Assembly (NCBI GenBank): GCA_015178975.1 | Contig: WHVD01000282.1 | Location: 1-64,000 of the forward strand | Reading direction: 5' to 3' | DNA length: 64,000 bases | DNA from: Hysterangium stoloniferum | Lineage: Eukaryota; Basidiomycota; Agaricomycetes; Hysterangiales; Hysterangiaceae | Shown: in pieces, positions 58,168 through 64,000 of the stretch | Numbering within the stretch: position 1 is the stretch's first letter | Layout: each line of letters starts with the position of its first letter | Made by a program: the position numbers and the translations under genes | Notes under the pieces: model-generated | Seen by the model: the letters and a program-made list of their open reading frames with translations, nothing else | Told to the model about the DNA's origin: nothing | Databases searched by the model: none

Positions 58168-58411
58168 TGTTAGATTATATAATACCAACCATTGTTCCAA
58201 CTGGGACCATATGGTGTACAGCTCTGAGTCCAGTGTGTATATGATCTAATAGGAATGGCACTTAGGGTTATATCCTTAAGTACAGTGTAAGACCAAACCT
58301 ATCCAAGGTCAGATGGTGTAGTGGTTAACACCTTCGTTATGTAATCGAGAGATCCTGGGTTCAATCCCCAGTCTGGCTATTCATTTTCTACATTACTTAT
58401 GTTTTCTAACA
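58168..58411 (+). repeat. 3' LTR of TRIM
   Basis: Identical to the 5' LTR except G for A in AATCGAGAG (58341 region), a CpG transition. Confidence 0.93.
58307..58379 (+). tRNA. tRNA-like sequence in TRIM 3' LTR
   Basis: Same as 57895-57967 but with C-G restored at position 29-41 of the anticodon stem, so this is the better-folding copy. Confidence 0.75.
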
Positions 58412-60660
58412 GGTCACTCCTGCAGAACAATTGCTTTTAAACTTCATATTGGGCACTCTACAGTATTAGAAATTCGCTCCCAACTCCCTGGTCCACTTCC
58501 AACACCTTCCAGAGGTTGTCCTCCCAAACTCTCCCCCAGGGATCATCACCACCTGGCTCGTTCTATCACCCCTGGACAGGTTGATAATGCCTCCCAAGCC
58601 AAGTCCCACCTCTCCCTCAATGTCTGCACACAGACAATTAGAAATGCATTGAAGAAAGAGAATTTGAAGGCTGTGGTGAAGGCCAAAAGACCTCTTCTTG
58701 CCTGTCGACACATCAAGGCTCAATATGAGTTTGCTATCAAGTACCAGCATTGGACTGAGGAGGACTGGTTTAGGGTTATCTTCTCAGATGAGACCAAAAT
58801 CAATTGTTTGGGCTCTGATGGGAGGTTGTGGGTATGGAAAAGACCAGGTTCTGCACTCACTCAGCAGCATATCAATGGAACTATCAAATTTGGAGGGGGG
58901 AGTCTAATGATTTGGGGATGTATGACAGCACATGGTGTGGGGTACATGTGCAAGATAGATGGGAGGATGGATGGGGAGATGTACAAGGACATATTGGAGG
59001 ACTATATCTTCAAAACAGTGGAGTATTATGGGATGGACAGGGAAAGGTTTGTCTTCCAGCAGGACAATGACCCTAAACATACTTGCAAGTTGGCCAAGGA
59101 TTGGTTCAAGGACCATCAGGTGGAGGTTTTAGACTGGCCTGCACAGTCTCCAGACCTGAATCCAATAGAACACTTAGGGTGGGAGTTGAAGAGAAGGCTT
59201 GGAACATACCCTGAGGCACCCAAGAGCATATTGGAGCTCTGGGAGAGAGTGGAGGTGGAATGGGAGGGTATTCCAAGGGATAAATGCCTTGAATTGATCG
59301 AGAGCATGCCTAGAAGGGTTGCTGCAGTACTAAAGGCCAAGGGGGGGTACACTAAATACTGAAACTGGTAAAAACTAGTAATTAATTACAAGAGCAAAAA
59401 AAGTGTCCGGATGCACCATGTCCATTATTAATTTCCTACTTTCCTGATAAGGAAAGTTGTGATGTCATGCTTATGTCATCATGTAGGTCAGATGTATACC
59501 TCTTACCTCTGATTTATTCAGAATTGTATCTATTTTATTTCTGGAGCTGTAAACCCATCTTTCCAATTTCACCAAACATCCGGACGCTTTTTTGGGTCAC
59601 TGTATTTACTACAGACGCAGTGCCACCGGTATCATTATCGCTGCCGTGCATGTCAACAATTTCCTTTCCATTGCTAGCACCGCTATGGAAAATGAAACCT
59701 TCAAGCGGGAGATGCGTCAGGTATGGACTATTTCTGACCTTGGTACTGCCCGTTTCATTGTAGGAATTGCTGTTGAATGGGATCGACCTAACAAGTCTGT
59801 CTTTCTTTCTCAAACTGCACTCATTGATAAAATTATACGACAATTCGGACAAACTACAGCCTCCACTGTTTCTACCCCTATGGCTCACAGTCTTAAACTC
59901 CGCCGTTTTGATCACATGCCCTTATCCAAAATTGAACTGACTGACCTGCTTAAATTGCCCTATCGCTCTTTAGTCGGGTGCCTGCTTTACCTGGCCATTT
60001 CTACGCGCCCTGATATCTCTCATACTGTTCAACAGCTGTCCCAATTTCTTGACAGCTATTCGACTCTACATTGGGCTGCAGCAATTCAGGTTGTTCGTTA
60101 TTTAAAGGGCACCAGGAACCTTAAGTTACACTTGGGTTGTTCAAGGGACCTCAACCTTACTGGCTACACAGATTCTGATTGGCTAATTGCCTTGATACCC
60201 GCCATAGTATTAGCGGCTATGCCTTTACTTTAGGTTCCGGCATTATCTCATGGGGCACCAAGAAGCAGAAAACTGTTGCAGCCTCATCATGTGAGGCCGA
60301 ATATGTCGCTGCTTTCGAGACAGTCAAAGAGGGCACTTGGATCCGTGCCTTACTCAATGGCATTTGCTTCCCTTGTACGACCTCCACAACCATTTTTTGT
60401 GATAACAATGCGGCTATAAATTTATCTGAAGATCCACTACTCCATTCCCGTGTCAAACACATCGATATTAAATATTACTTCCTCCGCGAACGTGTACACG
60501 CAGGTGATTTCACTCTTCAATATGTCAACACGAAGGATAATCTCGCTGACATTTTTACCAAACCCCTTGAACCATCCAAATTCATACGCCTTCGTGGATT
60601 CTTGGGGCTGTGCTAACTTAACCCTCCCATGCGTGAGGAGGAGCTGATGTTGTCCACGCT

Positions 60661-60669
60661 GAGGAGGAG
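60661..60669 (+). promoter_or_regulatory. Polypurine tract of Copia copy 1
   Basis: GAGGAGGAG directly before the 3' LTR. Confidence 0.7.
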
Positions 60670-61009
60670 TGTTGGAATTCGAGCATCATGAACAACATCA
60701 AACTCCGAGACAAATAGCACGGCTATTTTTAGCCACACAATGGGACTGCTATCCCTTGTGCCACTCGTATTGTCTCTACTATCTCCATTGTTCTTTTGAT
60801 ATATATTAGTCGTGCTTCCTATCGTACTAAACCTCAGTCCGTTATACACTACCGTTATACGAGACTGAGGTGAGCAGCTCTTTAATATTAATGCCTAAAT
60901 ATTTATACTAATAATGTATTAGCTACAATATTTAGGTACTTAATTTAGTCCGTTATACACTACCGTTATACAAGACTGAGCTACAATATTTAGGTCTTGC
61001 TTTCTAACA
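60670..61009 (+). repeat. 3' LTR of Copia copy 1
   Basis: 340 bp, uninterrupted. Hairpin modules at about 60832-60870 and 60952-60980. Confidence 0.95.
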
Positions 61010-61249
61010 AATATAGCTTTGCAAATGCAATAAACAATTCTTCTACCGAGAAAACGTCCTTGAGTTTTGATCCGACTAAAGACAACATACATCTAAGAAT
61101 TGCTAGGCAGTATAAGCTCCGAGGGCTCAAGGTTTAAACGTTAGCAAGGTCGTACGATAGTTCGACTGGTGGGTATATTACTCTTTCTGCCCCGGAGAAA
61201 GCGGGGGACGCCTGCAGCGCCTGAACCCTCAAAGAAGCTGTTGTGGGCG

Positions 61250-61870
61250 CTCTGACTCAACCCTGGGTTACGGTAACCACCAACTAGGCTACTGTACTTG
61301 TGGTATTACTGTTACATCTTCGGCCGGTTTTTGGCGTGATAGGCCCGGGTGTACAAGGAAAAACTCACCGATTCTGATGTTCCTTTCAACTATATTTCTC
61401 ACCTGTCGTTCCTTCAAAAGGAACTTTTTCATCATTGTGCTGTTGTTTGTGGCATTGTCAGATGCGACCCAACCAGTCCGTTAAATTAAATAATTTTTTC
61501 TTGTGACGTTGTATTTGTGATAATTTGGCACGAAAGGGTGGCGCGATGGCGCGTAGGGAGGACCGTAATAGATGTCGTGATGTCCAACGGTTGTTTAGAT
61601 CATTAACATTTTCGACCATTACATAAGAAGTCTCTCACATCCCAACGTCCGATCCATCGAATTTGAGTGTCACGTCCGTTGTCGCCTTTAAATAGCGCAA
61701 CGCACACTTCGCAGCCTCCCAATGGCCATTTTTTGGGGTTACGCTATAACGTCCGAGTGGCTGTATTATATGAGATTCCCACACCAATAGGCGCTGCGTG
61801 CGCATCTTACGATTTGGTATACTCAATATTTCTCAGTACCGCGTGGTGCCAAGATATAGATTTCCAAAAC
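61250..61870 (-). pseudogene. Copia RNase H fragment and 3' region (family 3)
   Basis: 61635-61826 minus reads PLGRYSVTPKNGHWEAAKCALRYLKATTDVTLKFDGSD, the Copia RT/RNase H junction. 61620-61250 (read leftwards) is the same non-coding tail as 42310-42640. CpG sites are largely kept here, so this is the younger or less methylated copy. No LTR boundary identified. Confidence 0.7.
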
Positions 61871-62485
61871 TGAATATGCAGGAACCGCGATAAGATCTTC
61901 AGCTCGATGGGCCTCGGCCGAAGATATATTAGTCTGTGGGAGTTACTACAAAAAATAGCGCGTGGGAAAGTTACATAGTGCCGTGTGGCTGTCGAGATAA
62001 TTGTGATCCACTCAGTGATGGCGTCTTACCGGGATCGTGTCGCTAGGGATTTAAGATTACTCGTGGTGGCGCGATGAGACGCATGCTCGATTGTCGATAC
62101 TGCTGTATATATACGTAGTAATTTATGTTTCTCGAGTCCTTTCACTTGCTTGGCTGACCACGTGAGTCAAATTCCCATGGGGTTGGGTGGACTCCAGTGT
62201 CGCCCTTCGGTCCTGAGGTTCATAAGTCAAGGTACATACATGTGGATATGTATATCAAGCAGTGGGAATGTGTGGCATATCGATACACTACAAAAGGCAA
62301 ACAGCCTGACCTTATGGTTTTTGATCATTTTTGCTCTATAGTTGGCCAAGCCTAAGGTGAAGAATGTCAGTTTAGAGCGCTGACGGACCGTGCGTCCTGG
62401 TGAAAACCATACGGCAAGGCTGGCAAATCAGGATGTTTCAGTCGTTGGTGCCGCCGAAGATGATAAGGACTAGTTGAGGACTTCG
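61871..62485. other. No recognisable gene
   Basis: Short frames only; CpG-rich compared with the central window. Confidence 0.3.
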
Positions 62486-62651
62486 TGTTGAAGTTATGGC
62501 CGCTCGGTAATAATCTCAACGTAATGACATTTGTGGGTCCTAGAATACTTCATGCTAAACTACGTAATTATGTATAGTAGCTTAGTAATCCTAACGCTTT
62601 TTGTTCGCGTCCACGGTGTACCGACGTATACCCCCCCCCTTTGCGTCAACA
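62486..62651 (+). repeat. 5' LTR of gag-only element 2
   Basis: 166 bp. Shares TAGTAGCTTAGT with the LTR of gag-only element 1 (CAGTAGCTTAGT), otherwise different. Confidence 0.85.
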
Positions 62652-62665
62652 GGTTATCGGCCCCG
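62652..62665 (+). promoter_or_regulatory. Primer-binding site of gag-only element 2
   Basis: GGTTATCGGCCCCG, one base off the half-tRNA iMet site of the other Copia-type elements. Confidence 0.65.
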
Positions 62666-62737
62666 CAGACTTATCGTTCGGATTCGTCGTCGCGCATTTT
62701 CGTTCCTTCGAGTAGTTACTCGTCGTATCGTTTTAGG

Positions 62738-62900
62738 CGGCCGTATAGAAGGGCATAGAAGCCGCAGTATTCGCACGGGAAGGGCTCCGGGGCGATACAG
62801 TGAACTTGCAGGAGTGAGCGGCCGTATTAAAGGGCTTAGAAGTCGCAGTACTCGCACAGGAAGGACTCTGGGGCGGTACATTAAACTCTGCAGTTCGTAG
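62738..62900 (+). repeat. ~80-bp tandem repeat, two units
   Basis: GGCGGCCGTATAGAAGGGC (62739) and GAGCGGCCGTATTAAAGGGC (62817), each running through CGCAGTAYTCGCACRGGAAG. Confidence 0.8.
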
Positions 62901-63073
62901 ATTCTCGTGGGAAGGACTCCACAGTATCTGTTTGGTCTATTTTAGACTGCTCGGTGTGTTTTGAACCACCGGGAGTGCGCTGACTTTATTGTTTGGCACT
63001 AGGCTTTTTTTAGCCACATTTTCCATTTTTCATTCTTTCACCATTCTAAATCGGCGTCAACTACTTATCCAAA

Positions 63074-63940
63074 ATGGGAAATGAGAACCACTTCCAAAAA
63101 TTAGGTGAGGAGAACTACAGCACATGGTGCGTCTACATGAAAGCACTCCTCACACGCAAGGATGTGTGGGATATCATCAACGGTTCGGAAACTCAACCGC
63201 CCGGCTCACCCTCCTCGAAATTGGTCCGCGCATTTATTAAAAAGCAACAACTCGCACAAGCCGAACTTACTCTTGGCATCGAACCGGAGCAAATACCTCA
63301 CCTCCATGAAAACGACCCCGCCATTTCTTGGGAAAATCTACGCCAGGTACACGTCGCTCGTGGATTCGCGTCTCGTCTCGCCACTCGCCGCCACTTCATA
63401 ACCATGAAGAAAGACGACTCACAAAGTATGCAGCTATGGATCGCCGCTGTGAAGCACGCCTCGCAACGTCTCAGCCATGCAACCAGCCCTCCATCAATTA
63501 ACATGGATACCGCCCTTCGTCATTGGCTCAAAACTCGCGAAGATGAAGAAATGATTTTGGTGCTCACCAACGGCCTTGATGAATCTTATGACAAGTTCGT
63601 TGTTAGCTTGGACTCCATTCCACCTGAACAACTCACTCTCGAATACGTCATCAACCGCCTACTGAACGAAGAGTCACGACAGCTTGGTCCTCGCACATTA
63701 ACTATTACCAGTAAAAACGTCGAAACTCAAGCTTTTTCCACTACCCGAGGCCACACAGTTAAGCGTCCTCCCAACGTTCAATGTTTTAATTGCGGCGGAC
63801 GAGGTCATTATGGGACCGACTGCCCCAGCTCTAGGACTTACTCCAATGCAAACGTTGCCGACTCCCGCGATATCAATGGAACCAGTAACACCGTAGATTA
63901 TGGGATGAATACGTATCAAGATGTTGACTTCGCATTCTAA
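63074..63940 (+). CDS. Copia-type Gag, 288 aa, intact
   Basis: Capsid-like protein of the non-autonomous element. N-terminal HFQKLGEENYSTWCVYMKALLTRKDVWDIING is the DUF4219/UBN2 start; ENLRQVHVARGFASRLATRRHF...SMQLWIAAVK and LVLTNGLDESYDKFVVSLD follow; CCHC zinc knuckle at residues 237-250 (CFNCGGRGHYGTDC). The ATG at 63074 is in good context (AAAATGG) and is the first after the primer site with a long frame. No lesions; codon use keeps CpG. The frame ends 36 nt before the 3' LTR. Confidence 0.92.
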   Translation: MGNENHFQKLGEENYSTWCVYMKALLTRKDVWDIINGSETQPPGSPSSKLVRAFIKKQQLAQAELTLGIEPEQIPHLHENDPAISWENLRQVHVARGFASRLATRRHFITMKKDDSQSMQLWIAAVKHASQRLSHATSPPSINMDTALRHWLKTREDEEMILVLTNGLDESYDKFVVSLDSIPPEQLTLEYVINRLLNEESRQLGPRTLTITSKNVETQAFSTTRGHTVKRPPNVQCFNCGGRGHYGTDCPSSRTYSNANVADSRDINGTSNTVDYGMNTYQDVDFAF

Positions 63941-63976
63941 GGAGTGTCATTGACACGTTTTCGATTAAAGGAGTGT

Positions 63977-64000
63977 GTTGAAGTTATGGCCGCTCGGTAA
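63977..64000 (+). repeat. 3' LTR of gag-only element 2 (start only)
   Basis: The last 24 bases, starting TGTTGAAGTTATGGCCGC, equal the start of the 5' LTR. Confidence 0.85.

Larger units (their letters stand above)
57756..58411 (+). mobile_element. TRIM (miniature LTR element) with tRNA-like LTRs
   Basis: 656 bp. LTRs 57756-57999 and 58168-58411 (244 bp each, TGTTAGATTATA to TTTTCTAACA, one difference). Internal part of 168 bp, no ORF. Target duplication GGTCA (57751-57755 and 58412-58416). Primer site TGGTAGCAACTCC and purine tract TTAAGGGGGTG in the expected places. Each LTR carries a 73-nt tRNA-like sequence. Near-identical LTRs mean a very recent insertion. It must be copied by enzymes of another LTR element. 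Confidence 0.93.
57697..59362 (+). pseudogene. Tc1 transposase, subfamily B, interrupted by TRIM
   Basis: ATG (57697) is followed at once by TAG where the sister copy has AAG, then KHSTETRLSVISLLQEGH up to 57755. The TRIM splits the next codon and the frame resumes at 58412 with SCRTIAFKLHIGHSTV...NALKKENLKAVV. From 58649 to 59362 there is no break: IFSDETKINCLG, FQQDNDPKHTCKLAKDWF, SPDLNPIEHLGWELKRR, GYTKY. All three DDE residues are present. Without TRIM and TAG it would be a full transposase of about 340 aa. Confidence 0.9.
57348..59602 (+). mobile_element. Tc1/mariner element, subfamily B, containing a TRIM
   Basis: Ends CAGTGACCCAAAAAAGCGTCC and its complement, TA duplications at 57346-57347 and 59603-59604. 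2255 bp, or 1594 bp without the TRIM and its GGTCA duplication. The long inverted ends include GGATGTTTGGTGAAATTGG. Inserted in the Copia RT gene. Least decayed subfamily B copy in the window. Confidence 0.95.
53799..60616 (+). pseudogene. Copia Gag-Pol polyprotein, dead and split by Tc1
   Basis: Gag from MTTQTSTDALVLSITLIRTN (53799), TAG at 54114 (Trp in copy 2), zinc knuckle CSNCKRHFHEVEYC (about 54516), protease FWLDSGASVHVS (about 55020), GAG-pre-integrase TWHRRLAHAN...CDSCILGKQSK (55430-55565), integrase KVWVDLSGP, YRTDNGK, PYTSAHNGRVE (D,D,E). One-base loss at about 55740, TGA at 55937 and 56996 (both CGA to TGA). RT IDIKTAFLYGLLPE, GLYGMKQSG, then the Tc1 element after Cys at 57347, resuming IYYRRSATG at 59605. 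The RT active site reads VHVNN (59649-59660) instead of VDD. One-base loss at about 60180, then RNase H KTVAASSCEAEYVAAFE, HIDIKYYFLRERV, stop 60614. Length otherwise normal for Copia. Confidence 0.93.
51974..61009 (+). mobile_element. Copia retrotransposon (copy 1) with nested insertions
   Basis: LTRs of 340 bp (after removing the insertion in the 5' LTR), TGTTGGAATTC to CTTTCTAACA, target duplication AATAT at 51969-51973 and 61010-61014. About 5.34 kb without the gag-only element (52034-53465) and the Tc1 element (57348-59602). Primer site GGTTATGGGCC directly after the 5' LTR; purine tract GAGGAGGAG directly before the 3' LTR. The two LTRs differ at 6 of 340 positions, all CpG transitions. 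Gene order gag-protease-integrase-RT-RNase H is complete but disabled. Confidence 0.95.
62486..64000 (+). mobile_element. Gag-only non-autonomous Copia-type LTR element, copy 2 (runs off edge)
   Basis: 5' LTR 62486-62651 (166 bp, TGTTGAAGTTATGG to GCGTCAACA), primer site GGTTATCGGCCCCG at 62652, one gag ORF, purine-rich AAAGGAGTG, and the first 24 bp of the 3' LTR (63977-64000), identical to the 5' LTR start. No pol between gag and LTR (only 36 bp). Same design as 52034-53465 but with different LTR and Gag sequences. Target duplication cannot be checked. Confidence 0.88.

Overview
The window looks like a transposon-rich region of a filamentous basidiomycete, most likely an Agaricomycete. Evidence for this is a Plavaka-type transposase, a multi-exon cytochrome P450 with 41-85 nt introns, basidiomycete-style Tc1, Copia, Gypsy, Helitron, DIRS and LINE remnants, and strong CpG decay in old copies. 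I cannot name the species. Only a few host-type loci can be supported: a P450 (27458-29937), an unrecognised multi-exon locus on the minus strand (about 46390-47370), and weaker fragments at 47400-47770 and 50702-51076.

Layout. 1-1850: Plavaka transposase remnant, minus strand. 3741-12175: fragments of a Tc1 element, Ty3/Gypsy LTRs (families called A and B here), Gypsy gag-protease-RT and integrase pieces, and a Copia LTR piece. 12490-13090: tandem exon/intron-like units. 13603-19658: a Helitron gene with a large internal deletion, split by a Copia element (14670-17401, target duplication TTTAC) and a solo LTR (18896-19429, GTGTT). 20469-25091: a dead Tc1 element split by two Gypsy LTR insertions (GATAT; CCAAT). 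25390-26515: DIRS-like tyrosine-recombinase element. 27458-29937: P450 with two lesions. 31820-34335: a Zn2Cys6-like ORF and a Gypsy RT/RNase H piece, separated by a full-length Tc1 element (32173-33777) whose 338-aa transposase is intact. 37800-44906: a dead Tc1, Gypsy LTRs including one LTR nested in another of the same family, and a Copia tail. 46390-51076: relatively CpG-rich stretch with host-like fragments and a LINE end.

51969-61014 is the best preserved structure: a Copia retrotransposon (about 5.3 kb without insertions, target duplication AATAT). Its 5' LTR is split by a 1432-bp gag-only LTR element (52034-53465, ATTTT). Its RT is split by a Tc1 element (57348-59602, TA), which is in turn split by a 656-bp miniature LTR element (57756-58411, GGTCA). 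Both 244-bp LTRs of this miniature element contain a full tRNA-like cloverleaf with A and B boxes. A second gag-only element with an intact 288-aa ORF starts at 62486 and runs off the right edge.

How the parts work together: the gag-only and miniature elements carry LTRs, primer-binding sites and purine tracts but no reverse transcriptase, so they must be mobilised in trans by autonomous LTR elements. Within the Copia, the gag-only and the miniature element, every LTR-to-LTR difference I could find (10 of 10) is a CpG transition, as are several nonsense codons and the loss of the RT catalytic Asp residues. This points to cytosine methylation followed by deamination as the main inactivating force here. 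All statements come from reading the sequence; no database search was run.
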